Of a DNA stretch of 64,000 bases, positions 43,843 to 51,883 are shown piece by piece. The position numbers were made by a program, and so were the translations under genes. The notes under the pieces were generated by a model. The model ran no database searches. It saw nothing but the letters and a program-made list of their open reading frames with translations, and was not told the DNA's origin. Origin of the DNA: JAUWTJ01 sp965603015 (GTDB lineage Bacteria > Pseudomonadota > Alphaproteobacteria > M2410); NCBI GenBank assembly GCA_965603015.1, contig CBFDBJ010000004.1:1-64000 (forward strand), given 5' to 3'. How positions within the stretch are numbered: the stretch's first letter is position 1; the number at the start of each line of letters is the position of its first letter.

Positions 43843-43878
43843 AAAAAACGCCGCGCTTTGACAAGCTGCGGCGTTTTT
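43843..43878. terminator. Bidirectional terminator downstream of rpmE
   Basis: AAAAAACGCCGC (43843-43854) pairs with GCGGCGTTTTT (43868-43878), with an inner GCTT/AAGC stem around TGAC. It is read as the rpmE terminator on the - strand and has a T-run on + too. The outer arms repeat those of the terminator at 42051-42082. Confidence 0.88.
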
Positions 43879-43920
43879 CGGTGTTCTGCAGGCTTTTGCC
43901 TTGCGCTTTCGCTAGCCCGA

Positions 43921-44145
43921 TTAGCTGGCGAGGAAACCTTCGAATTTCTTTTTGAATTTGCCAACACGGCCAGCAGCATCGACGAGATGGTGGCTGCCAC
44001 CGGTCCACGCCGGATGGGAGGTCGGGTCAATATCAAGGGTCAGGGTGTCGCCTGCCGAGCCGTAGGTAGAACGGGTCTCGTAAGTGGTCCCGTCGGTCAT
44101 CACAACGGTGATCATATGATAATCGGGATGGATGTCTTGCTTCAT
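43921..44145 (-). CDS. rpmE: 50S ribosomal protein L31
   Basis: A 74-residue ribosomal protein with the L31 start MKQDIHPDYHMITVVMTDGT and SHPAWTGGSHHLVDAAGRVGKFKKKF. It lacks the C-x2-C zinc pairs, so it is the zinc-independent type. It is monocistronic with a strong terminator and is divergent from the ABC exporter gene; the 270 bp between them hold both promoters and no other gene. Confidence 0.96.
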   Translation of the reverse strand: MKQDIHPDYHMITVVMTDGTTYETRSTYGSAGDTLTLDIDPTSHPAWTGGSHHLVDAAGRVGKFKKKFEGFLAS

Positions 44146-44416
44146 AACCTGAACTCCGGAATGCCCGTTTGAGGGCGCTTTTTCTTACTCGAGCGCCAGT
44201 TGCATAACCGCAATGTCGCCAAAAACGAGCCCGGTATATACAGGCAGGCTATGGGCTCCGCAAGGGAAAAACCGGCTCGTCGCAAGGGAAAATCTCCCAC
44301 AATCGATCACATGTGGCGATTATCGCCTTGCATTGATGGCGCGAAGCACTGATTTTGACGAGCACGGGGCGCAAAGCTCCGGTTTGTGCGGGATTCAAAC
44401 CTTTGAAGAGGGATTT

Positions 44417-46264
44417 ATGGCGAGACGTGGTTCGGGTAGCAAAGACCTCGAGGATCGCCCCACCTCGCGGAATGTCGGTGCCTTGCGCGGCCTTGTGCCC
44501 TTCGTTCTGAGATACAAGGCGCGCCTCGCCCTGATCTTTATCATGTTGTCGGTGGCTTCAGCGGCGACGCTGGCGATGCCTTACGGGGTTGGTATCCTGA
44601 TCGACAACGGGTTTTCGGACGGGCCGACCGGGGAAGGCACAGGCGATATTGATCAATATTTTGGTTTCTTTCTTGCCCTGGCGACGGTGCTGGCACTGTC
44701 CTCGGCAGGGCGCTTTTACTTTGTTATGTGGATGGGCGAACGGGTTGTCGCCGACGTGCGCAAAGCCGTCTACCGGCATCTGATGGACCTGAGCCCGAGC
44801 TTTTATGAAAAGACCAAAACCGGTGAAATTCTCTCTCGGCTCACCACGGACACGACGCTTATTCAGTCAGTGGTGGGCGCCAGTGCCTCGATCGCGCTGC
44901 GCAATGTCTTCATGCTGATTGGTGCCCTTGGTCTGCTGATTTATACCAGTCCGAGGCTGTCGGCCTATTTTGTTATTCTCGCACCGATGGTCATCCTGCC
45001 GCTTATTGTTGTTGGCCGCCGTGTCCGCGGGCAATCCAGTCAGGCCCAGGAGAAAGTCGCCGACACAAGCGCGCTTGCCGGCGAAAGCCTCGCCGCTATC
45101 CAGACCGTGCAGAGCTATACGCAAGAAAAAAGGGAAGCGTTCCGGTTTGATGAGGCTACGGAATTTGCTTTCAAGGCGGGCAAGCGGCGCATTTCATCGC
45201 AGGCTGCATTGACGGCGACCATCATCTTTCTGGTTTTTGCAGGCATCGTTGGCGTGCTATGGGCTGGCGCGCGCCTTGTTGCCTCCGATCCTGATTTTAC
45301 CGGCGGGACTCTTGCCCAGTTTATTCTTTACTCAGTACTGGCTGCCAGCTCTATGGGTGCGCTCAGCGAGGTCTGGAGCGAGGTTCAAAGGGCCTCCGGG
45401 GCTGCCGAGCGCCTTATGGAACTGCTGAACATATCGAGCGATATTATTGCGCCGGAGACACCCGAGAGGTTGCCTGATCGGGTCGAGGGTGCCCTGGTGT
45501 TTGACAATGTCACGTTCAAATATCCGACCCGTGATCATGTGGAAGTCTTGCAAGAGTTTTGCCTCCAGATCGCCCCGGGTGAAAAGATCGCGCTGGTTGG
45601 CCCCTCGGGCGCGGGCAAGACCACGGTCTTCCAACTGCTGTTGCGGTTCTATGATCCGCGCAAGGGGGGCATTACCATCGAGGGCAGGGATCTGCGCACC
45701 CTTGATCCTGTTGATCTAAGAAACCAGTTTTCGGTGGTCTCGCAAGACCCGGTTATTTTTGGAACCACGGCGCGCGCGAATATTCTTTATGGCCGCCCTG
45801 ACGCCAGCGACCAGGATGTTGAGGCGGCAGCCGAGGCAGCAACTGCGGACCGGTTCCTTGAAGCTTTGCCGCAAGGTTACGATACGGACCTGGGGCCAAA
45901 TGGAGTGACGTTATCGGGTGGGCAGCGGCAACGGGTGGCCATTGCCCGGGCGGTGCTGCGTGATGCGCCCATTCTCCTGCTCGACGAGGCAACAAGCGCG
46001 CTTGATTCAGAAAGCGAGAGCCTCGTGCAAGGTGCCCTCGACAAGCTGATGGAAGGCCGCACGACGCTGATCATTGCGCACAGGCTTTCAACGATCCTCA
46101 AGGCTGACCGGATCGTGGTTCTCGACGAGGGGCGGATTGTTGATATCGGGCGGCACGACGAACTGGTGGCAAAAGGCGGCCTTTACGCCCGGCTGGCGGA
46201 ACTTCAATTTAATGCTAAGATAACCGACATTCGCGCCCACACGACTGGGGACACAAGAGGGTAA
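44417..46264 (+). CDS. ABC exporter (MsbA/ABCB-like half transporter)
   Basis: A 615-residue protein with fused membrane and ATPase domains; it should act as a homodimer. Six transmembrane helices lie in the first ~330 residues, including the DLSPSFYEKTKTGEILSRLTTDTTLIQSV coupling segment. The ATPase has Walker A GPSGAGKTT (about 395-403), signature LSGGQRQR (about 499), Walker B ILLLDEATSALD (about 520) and the switch His IIAHRLST. Start at 44417 because GAGGG precedes this ATG; the open upstream frame lies in the promoter region. It is adjacent to rpmE, a position common in the class. Substrate (lipid or drug) is unknown. Confidence 0.92.
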   Translation: MARRGSGSKDLEDRPTSRNVGALRGLVPFVLRYKARLALIFIMLSVASAATLAMPYGVGILIDNGFSDGPTGEGTGDIDQYFGFFLALATVLALSSAGRFYFVMWMGERVVADVRKAVYRHLMDLSPSFYEKTKTGEILSRLTTDTTLIQSVVGASASIALRNVFMLIGALGLLIYTSPRLSAYFVILAPMVILPLIVVGRRVRGQSSQAQEKVADTSALAGESLAAIQTVQSYTQEKREAFRFDEATEFAFKAGKRRISSQAALTATIIFLVFAGIVGVLWAGARLVASDPDFTGGTLAQFILYSVLAASSMGALSEVWSEVQRASGAAERLMELLNISSDIIAPETPERLPDRVEGALVFDNVTFKYPTRDHVEVLQEFCLQIAPGEKIALVGPSGAGKTTVFQLLLRFYDPRKGGITIEGRDLRTLDPVDLRNQFSVVSQDPVIFGTTARANILYGRPDASDQDVEAAAEAATADRFLEALPQGYDTDLGPNGVTLSGGQRQRVAIARAVLRDAPILLLDEATSALDSESESLVQGALDKLMEGRTTLIIAHRLSTILKADRIVVLDEGRIVDIGRHDELVAKGGLYARLAELQFNAKITDIRAHTTGDTRG

Positions 46265-46311
46265 TCGGGGAGATCCGGGCGCATCTGACCTTCTAAAGAG
46301 GGGGAGTTTTT

Positions 46312-47418
46312 ATGCGCGCGGGCGGTGTTATTCTCAGTTTGATTATTGTCGGAGCCTGTCTTGGCGGGATCCGGGTTTTCGGGACGCTGAAAGATGGCGG
46401 CGTCTTTGCGACCATTGAAACGGATCACGATCTGAGTTGCACCCAGGTGCTGGGTGTCCCGGGGCCTGAAGATCTTGTCATTGATCGTGCGAGCGGTGTG
46501 ATTTTTGTTTCATCTCATGACCGTCGGGCGGAAGGCGTTTTTGCCGGTGCGGAGAATGACGTTCGCGGAGGCATCTATGCCTATGATCTTGCCCGTCCGT
46601 CTGAAGGGTTCGTCGAGTTGACTGCACTGGAGGAAGGTGCGGCAGGGCCGAGCGACTTTCGCCCACACGGACTTTCTCTCTACACGGCGCCGGATGGCAA
46701 CAAGACGCTCATGGTCATTAATCATCCCTTTGGTGCGGAAAGTACCGTGGAGATTTATGACGTGATTGATCCAGCAGGTGAAGCCGTGCCCGGCGACTTT
46801 CCCCGCCTGGCTCACCGCGTGACCGTAACCGGCTCTTCTCTCATTTCGCCGAATGATCTGGTCGCCGTGGACGCAGTTCGTTTCTATGCCACAAATGATC
46901 ATGGCTTGAGGCATCCAACCGCTCGCATGCTGGAAGATTACTTGCGGCTTAATATGGGGTCGGTGGTTTACTTTGATGGTGAGACATTCAGTACCGTGCT
47001 GGACGGATTGACCTATGCCAACGGAATAGAAGTGGGTGCGGCGGGAGATAAAATCTTTGTCGCCGAGACGACAGACAACAGGCTTTCCGCGTTGTCCGTC
47101 GCTCCCGAGACCGGCCACCTCGTACTCGAAAGAGAGTGGGATCTGGAATTTGGTGTTGATAACATTGACCGTGCAGGAGATGGCAGTCTCCTGGTCGGCG
47201 GGCACCCTAAAATACTGGATTTTGCGGCCCATGCGGAGGACCCCCGGGTCATGTCGCCGGGGCGGGTTGTTCGCATTGATCCTGGCAGTAGCGGGGATCC
47301 GGCCACCTTGTTTCAGACGGACGGGGACATTTTGTCCGGACTGTCCGTTGCTGCCGAGTATGATGGCAAGATCGTAATGGGGCAGGTTTTTGGTGACGGT
47401 CTGCTGGTCTGTGAATAG
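46312..47418 (+). CDS. Paraoxonase/arylesterase-like six-bladed beta-propeller protein
   Basis: A 368-residue protein with an N-terminal hydrophobic anchor or signal (about residues 5-22) and a beta-propeller resembling paraoxonases (arylesterase family): GPEDLVIDRASGVIFVSSHDRR, FRPHGLSLY, ISPNDLVAVDAVRFYATNDHG and LTYANGIEVGAAGDKIFVAET, the segments that ligate calcium in PON1. Likely a periplasmic lactonase or esterase (inference). GGGGAG precedes the ATG. It follows the ABC exporter by 47 bp and may share its transcript. Convergent with the MotB-like gene, 3 bp between stops. Confidence 0.83.
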   Translation: MRAGGVILSLIIVGACLGGIRVFGTLKDGGVFATIETDHDLSCTQVLGVPGPEDLVIDRASGVIFVSSHDRRAEGVFAGAENDVRGGIYAYDLARPSEGFVELTALEEGAAGPSDFRPHGLSLYTAPDGNKTLMVINHPFGAESTVEIYDVIDPAGEAVPGDFPRLAHRVTVTGSSLISPNDLVAVDAVRFYATNDHGLRHPTARMLEDYLRLNMGSVVYFDGETFSTVLDGLTYANGIEVGAAGDKIFVAETTDNRLSALSVAPETGHLVLEREWDLEFGVDNIDRAGDGSLLVGGHPKILDFAAHAEDPRVMSPGRVVRIDPGSSGDPATLFQTDGDILSGLSVAAEYDGKIVMGQVFGDGLLVCE

Positions 47419-47421
47419 AGG

Positions 47422-48456
47422 CTATCGTTCTGTCAGCTTGAATTCGATGCGGCGATTGCGGCGCAGTGCCGAGTTGGTCCCGGATGCATCGAGTGGCTGG
47501 AATTCGCCAAATCCGGCAGCAACCAGATGGTTCGGATCGACCCCTTCGCCGACAAGGAAAGTGACCACGGAAATTGCGCGGGCACTTGAGAGGTGCCAGT
47601 TTGACGGAAATTGCGGCGTCTTGATCGGCACGGCATCGGAATGGCCGTCGACCCGCAGTATCCATTTTATGTCGTCCGGTATCGAAGTCGTAATCTCTCG
47701 CAAGGCACCTGCCACCTTCTTCAGTTCCGAGCGACCCGCCGGGTTTATATCTGCCGATCCGGAGTCAAACAGAACCTCCGACTGCAGAATAAACCGATCT
47801 CCAACGACCTCAATATCGTCGCGGTCCCCCAGGGCCGTTCTGAGGCGGCCAAAGAATTCGGAGCGATAGCGGGCCAGTTCCTGAACCTTTTGAGCCAAGG
47901 CGGCATTGAGACGTTTGCCCAGGTTGGCAATCTCGGCCTGAGAGGCGGTGTCGCGTGCCTCCGAGGCATCCAGTGTTGCCTGCAGACTGGCAATCTGTTG
48001 GCGCAGGGCTGCCATCTGCTGATTGAGCAGTTCGACCAGCGCCCGGGCCTCCGCAGACAATGCTTTTTCATCATCAACGGTACTTTCAAGACCGCGAATA
48101 TCGCCTTCCGCTTCGGCCAGAAGTCCCTGAAGGTGGATGATCCGGGCGTTGGCGGCATCGCTGGTATCGTCGGTTGATACGAGCGTTGCGGAGAGCTGCG
48201 CCATTTGCATCTCATAGCCGCTTGCCCGGTCTTTTTCCAGATCGAGCAGTTCGGCGAGTTCGGCAATCCGGGCGTTCAGCCGCTCCATCGCCTCATCGCG
48301 GCCGTTTAACGCCTGGCCGAGAAAAAACTGGGCCAGCACAAAGATTGACAGGAGGAAGACAAGAACCAGCAGAAGCGTTGTCAGGGCATCGACGAAGCCT
48401 GGCCAATAGTCTGCGGAAAAGCCGCGGGATCGTCTGGTTCGGGCGCTGCGAGCCAT
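47422..48456 (-). CDS. MotB/ZorB-like OmpA-domain stator protein
   Basis: A 344-residue protein. A single transmembrane helix (about 21-47) begins with GFVDALTT, where D23 is in the place of the proton-binding Asp of MotB/ExbD/ZorB. A long coiled coil (about 55-195) follows, then a C-terminal OmpA-like peptidoglycan-binding domain (about 215-344: VLFDSGSADINPAG, VDGHSDAVPI, NWHLSSARA, ALRRNRRIEFKL). It starts 5 bp after the MotA-like gene, so they form a two-gene unit. The extended coiled coil is unlike flagellar MotB. Function unknown. Confidence 0.87.
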   Translation of the reverse strand: MARSARTRRSRGFSADYWPGFVDALTTLLLVLVFLLSIFVLAQFFLGQALNGRDEAMERLNARIAELAELLDLEKDRASGYEMQMAQLSATLVSTDDTSDAANARIIHLQGLLAEAEGDIRGLESTVDDEKALSAEARALVELLNQQMAALRQQIASLQATLDASEARDTASQAEIANLGKRLNAALAQKVQELARYRSEFFGRLRTALGDRDDIEVVGDRFILQSEVLFDSGSADINPAGRSELKKVAGALREITTSIPDDIKWILRVDGHSDAVPIKTPQFPSNWHLSSARAISVVTFLVGEGVDPNHLVAAGFGEFQPLDASGTNSALRRNRRIEFKLTER

Positions 48457-48461
48457 GAATA

Positions 48462-49421
48462 TTACCTCTGGCGATCAGCACTATCGAAAAGGGCGATGGG
48501 GTCTTCTGCGGCTTTGACAAGGCGATCAATGGCGGGTTTCAATGCCTCTGCACTTTCCTTGCTCGATGATGCGGTCATTCCCGATATCGTATGTTCCAGC
48601 GACCGGATTGCGCCATAAAGCTTGTTGATGGCCTCATGATTGAGCCCGCCGCCGCCGGAAGGGGACCCGCCGTCGGTACTGACTTGCGTGCGGGTCGACA
48701 AATATTCCTCAAGTTCGTTGTAGAACCGGTTTTGCGCCTGGCCCGCCCGCAGATCGAGGAACCCCAGGACGAGAGACCCCGACAGGCCGAAGAGAGACGA
48801 TGAGAAGGCAATGGCCATGCCGCTCAGGGGCGCTTCGAGGCCGGCGATGAGTTCTTCAAACACGGACTGTGAGGCGCCGGCAGCAGGTGTCAGGGCACGG
48901 ATGGATTCAGATACAGCGGTAATTGTCTGGAGCAAGCCCCAGAACGTTCCCAGCAGTCCGAGGAACACAAGCAACCCGATCATGTAGCGTGAAATCTCGC
49001 GGCTCTCGTCAAGGCGCGATCCGATGGAATCAAGAATTGAACCAAGGGCTGTTGCCGAAAGCGAGGTTGGTCCGCTGCGGTCACGTAACATGGCGGCCAT
49101 AGGGGCGACGAGTTCCGGCGGCGCATAGTCGTGATGGCTCCCGATCCGGCCGGGTGCGCCGTGGTCATCCATGCGGAAATTCTCGATCCACTGGACAGAT
49201 GGTGTGAGACGGAAGACCTGTGCGAATGTGTAGATGATGCCGACAAGCAGGACGCCCAGGATCAGGCCATTGAGAAAGACATTGGCCCCAAAGGCCTGCA
49301 CGATCCGGTCAAACAGAGCGGCGGCGATCAGGCTGGCGATAATGAGAAAAAGCACCATGCCTGCCGCATAACGGCTCGGCCGGGTCATCCTGAAATAATC
49401 ACTGTCATCTCTTCGGGCCAT
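48462..49421 (-). CDS. MotA/TolQ/ExbB-like proton channel subunit
   Basis: A 319-residue inner-membrane protein with four predicted transmembrane helices: two near residues 18-68 and two further on (ISRYMIGLLVFLGLLGTFWGLLQTI and GMAIAFSSSLFGLSGSLVLGFL), the arrangement of MotA/ExbB stators. The cytoplasmic regions include an acidic/Ser-rich linker and a C-terminal helix. The ATG at 49421 is used, the upstream open frame being non-conserved in appearance. It forms an operon with the MotB-like gene. No flagellar, tol, exb or Zorya C/D genes are adjacent, so this is an orphan stator pair. Confidence 0.87.
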   Translation of the reverse strand: MARRDDSDYFRMTRPSRYAAGMVLFLIIASLIAAALFDRIVQAFGANVFLNGLILGVLLVGIIYTFAQVFRLTPSVQWIENFRMDDHGAPGRIGSHHDYAPPELVAPMAAMLRDRSGPTSLSATALGSILDSIGSRLDESREISRYMIGLLVFLGLLGTFWGLLQTITAVSESIRALTPAAGASQSVFEELIAGLEAPLSGMAIAFSSSLFGLSGSLVLGFLDLRAGQAQNRFYNELEEYLSTRTQVSTDGGSPSGGGGLNHEAINKLYGAIRSLEHTISGMTASSSKESAEALKPAIDRLVKAAEDPIALFDSADRQR

Positions 49422-49573
49422 GAGCTTGTCTCTTCTCCATGCAAAGGCGTGCAAAGGTATGGCTTTCGTGCACAACAATAGCGGCGAAACGCCCCGATTT
49501 GGCACCCAAAGGGCGCCTGGCGTGTCGCATAGCCATCATGCTGCAAGACTGTGGCCACATCCAGGCTTTACCA

Positions 49574-49646
49574 CTAAATGGGGTCAGGCACTAACTGCGC
49601 TCAACATGGTACCATGATCTGCCAAATGGTGTCTGACCCCATTTGG
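49574..49646. repeat. REPIN-like double palindrome
   Basis: AAATGGGGTCAGGCAC (49576-49591) is inverted as GTGTCTGACCCCATTT (49629-49644) with one mismatch. The second half is itself a palindrome CCAAATGG...CCATTTGG (49622-49646), and a 12-bp palindrome CATGGTACCATG (49605-49616) lies between. The TGGGGTCAGxCAC core is the kind associated with REP elements mobilised by RAYT transposases. It fills the space between suhB and the MotA-like gene. No transposase is nearby. Confidence 0.65.
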
Positions 49647-49659
49647 GGAATACATGGTA

Positions 49660-50460
49660 TCAGGCTTTGGCGGCAGCCATGATGAGATTGGTGAGCGGTT
49701 TTTGCAAGGTTCCGTTGGTTGCTATGACGTTACCGGTCTCCAGCGTTCTGGGCTGACCTTCGGTGTCGAGGACGGTGCCGCCGGCCTCGCGGACCAGCAG
49801 AATGCCTGCCGCAATATCCCAGCGGCTCAGACCGCGTTCCCAAAAGCCGTCGTAACGTCCGGCGGCCACATAGGCCAGGTCAAGCGCTGCGGAGCCAAAC
49901 CTGCGGATACCTGCCACAGCGGGCATGATGGTTTTCAGTTCTTTTTGAAACGCAGCGTGTCCCGGTCTGCCGGAGAACGGGATGCCGGTGGCGATGAGGC
50001 AGTCTGCGAGATTGTTTCTTGACGAGACCCGCAGGCGGCGGTCGTTCAGAAAGGCGCCCTTGCCGCGTTCGGCCCAGTAGAGTTCTTCCGTAATCGGATT
50101 ATAGATGACGCCGGCCACCAACAAGTCCTCGCGCTCGAGCGCGATGGAAATGGCGAAGTGCGGTATGCCATGCAGAAAGTTTGTTGTGCCGTCGAGCGGA
50201 TCGACGATCCAGCGATGGGTTTTATCCGGCCCTTCGGTCTCGCCGGATTCTTCCATGATAAAACAATAGCCGGGACGGGCGCGTTCCAGTTCCTCGCGCA
50301 GGATCTCTTCGGCCTTAATGTCGGCAGCAGAAACGAAATCCGCCGGTCCCTTGCGGGAAACCTGAAGGTTTTCGACCTCGTTAAAGTCCCGGGTCAAGCG
50401 GCGCCCGGCCTTGCGGGCCGCGTTGACCATGACTTGAAGGGTCGCAGAATGTAGCGCCAT
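49660..50460 (-). CDS. suhB: Inositol monophosphatase family protein (SuhB)
   Basis: A 266-residue Mg-dependent, Li-sensitive-type phosphatase. Motifs: residues EESGE (metal), WIVDPLDGTTNFLHGIPHF (motif DPxDGTxNF) and LSRWDIAAGILLVREAGG (motif WDxAAG). It hydrolyses inositol or related sugar phosphates; in E. coli SuhB also affects rRNA transcription. It is the last gene of the tkt-gap-pgk-thiE-efp-suhB set in this orientation, 39 bp after efp. Confidence 0.93.
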   Translation of the reverse strand: MALHSATLQVMVNAARKAGRRLTRDFNEVENLQVSRKGPADFVSAADIKAEEILREELERARPGYCFIMEESGETEGPDKTHRWIVDPLDGTTNFLHGIPHFAISIALEREDLLVAGVIYNPITEELYWAERGKGAFLNDRRLRVSSRNNLADCLIATGIPFSGRPGHAAFQKELKTIMPAVAGIRRFGSAALDLAYVAAGRYDGFWERGLSRWDIAAGILLVREAGGTVLDTEGQPRTLETGNVIATNGTLQKPLTNLIMAAAKA

Positions 50461-50499
50461 TTTTTGGATCCGATTTCAGTTGCTGGACGATATCCAGAG

Positions 50500-51063
50500 C
50501 TATTCAGAGCGTTTGAGATATTTTGAGTCAGCGGTCTGGACGACGATCCTCTCGCCAACGCCAATAAACGGCGGGACCATGACACGGACACCATTTTCGA
50601 GCACTGCGGGCTTGAAGGAGGACGTGGCCGTCTGCCCCTTGACCGACGGCTCTGTCTCGGTGATTTCAAGGATCACCTGTTCGGGCAGTTCGATGCCGAG
50701 CGCCCGGCCTTCGTGCATGTTGAGGCGAACGGTCATGCCATCCTGCAGATAGGCGGATTGTTCGCCGACAAATTCCTGCGGAAGTTCGATCTGCTCATAA
50801 TTTTCGTTGTCCATAAAAACCAGCATGTCGCCTTCGGCATAAAGGAACTGATGATCCTTTTGTTCAAGCCGGACGCGCTCGACGGTTTCACTGGATCGAA
50901 ACCGCTCATTAAGCTTGGTGCCTGACTCGAGGTTTTTCAGTTCAACCTGTGCGAAAGCACCGCCTTTGCCAGGTTTGACCGCATTGATCTTTACCGCGAT
51001 CCAGAGGCCGTCATTATGCTGGATGATGTTGCCCTGGCGAATTTCGTTACCATTGATCTTCAT
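50500..51063 (-). CDS. efp: Elongation factor P
   Basis: A 187-residue three-domain translation factor relieving ribosome stalling at polyproline. The N-terminal domain has the loop VKPGKGGAFAQVELKN, with Lys in PGKGGA as the expected modification site, and the C-terminal domain has TEPSVKGQTATSSFKPAVLENG and VPPFIGVGERIVV. Length is standard. It lies in the same direction between thiE and suhB; the ~100 bp upstream may carry its own promoter. Confidence 0.96.
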   Translation of the reverse strand: MKINGNEIRQGNIIQHNDGLWIAVKINAVKPGKGGAFAQVELKNLESGTKLNERFRSSETVERVRLEQKDHQFLYAEGDMLVFMDNENYEQIELPQEFVGEQSAYLQDGMTVRLNMHEGRALGIELPEQVILEITETEPSVKGQTATSSFKPAVLENGVRVMVPPFIGVGERIVVQTADSKYLKRSE

Positions 51064-51165
51064 GAACGTTCACTTTGATAGATTGTTGTGAGGGTTTCGG
51101 GATTTTCCCGAATTTTGCGGGACCCTATCAACAAGGGTCACGGGATTCAATTGAAAGGAGCCGTT

Positions 51166-51852
51166 CTAGCTCGCAAATATATCGTTAAAAGCCTTAACGG
51201 CTGCGGCGGGGCCGTCCTTGTGGGACCAGATGCCGCCGGAAACGGCGAGGAAATCCGCGCCGGCCTCGACCAGGGGCAGCGCGTTGTCTGGCGTAATACC
51301 GCCGATGGCAACGCAAGGGATCTCAAAGATCCCGGACCACCAGGTCAGAAGGTCGAGATCGGCTGTCGCTTTGGGCTGTTTGGTCTCGGTCGGATAGAAG
51401 GCACCAAAAGCAACATAGTCCGCACCGTTTTCTCCGGCCTCCATGGCCAGATGCCTTGATGCGTGGCAGGTCACACCGATAATGGCGTCATCGCCCAGCA
51501 GTTTGCGCGCCTCCTTGTAGCCCATATCACCCTGACCGATATGGACCCCGTCGCAGCCCATCTCGGCGGCAAGATCCGGTCTGTCATTGATCAGGAAGGC
51601 GATATCTGCGGCATAGGCGATGGGCATCAGGGCCTCGGCCGCGCGCCGGATTTCATCGTCAGAGGCCGGTGTGGCCCCGACCTTGAGGCGCAGTTGCACC
51701 GAGGCAATATCGCCTGCATCCACTGCTGCGGCGAATTCCTCTGCAAAGACCGCAAGGTCAATCACTGGCGGTGTGATCAGATAAAGACGGCACGGTTCGA
51801 CCTTGATGGGCTCTGGTGGCACGGGGCCGGTTGTCTTGCGCTTCCTGGTCAT
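51166..51852 (-). CDS. thiE: Thiamine phosphate synthase
   Basis: A 228-residue TIM-barrel enzyme joining HMP-PP and thiazole phosphate to thiamine phosphate. Marks: AFLINDRPDLAAEMGCDGVHIGQGD, IGVTCHASRHLAMEAGENGADYVAFGAFYPTETK and AIGGITPDNALPLVEAGADFLAVSGGI. The N-terminus is basic and Pro-rich (MTRKRKTTGPVPPEP). Start at 51852; the frame is open upstream into pgk. It follows pgk by 31 bp. No TPP riboswitch is seen upstream, and no other thi gene is present. Confidence 0.92.
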   Translation of the reverse strand: MTRKRKTTGPVPPEPIKVEPCRLYLITPPVIDLAVFAEEFAAAVDAGDIASVQLRLKVGATPASDDEIRRAAEALMPIAYAADIAFLINDRPDLAAEMGCDGVHIGQGDMGYKEARKLLGDDAIIGVTCHASRHLAMEAGENGADYVAFGAFYPTETKQPKATADLDLLTWWSGIFEIPCVAIGGITPDNALPLVEAGADFLAVSGGIWSHKDGPAAAVKAFNDIFAS

Positions 51853-51883
51853 GGGGCAGCTTTCATCGCTCGGCTTATGGAGC

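Noticed and set aside
47422..49421. Zorya anti-phage system
   Set aside because: ZorA/ZorB-like topology is present, but no ZorC, ZorD or ZorE gene lies next to the pair; neighbours are suhB and a paraoxonase-like gene.
51853..51883. TPP riboswitch before thiE
   Set aside because: The gap from pgk is only 31 bp, too short, and no THI-box sequence is visible.
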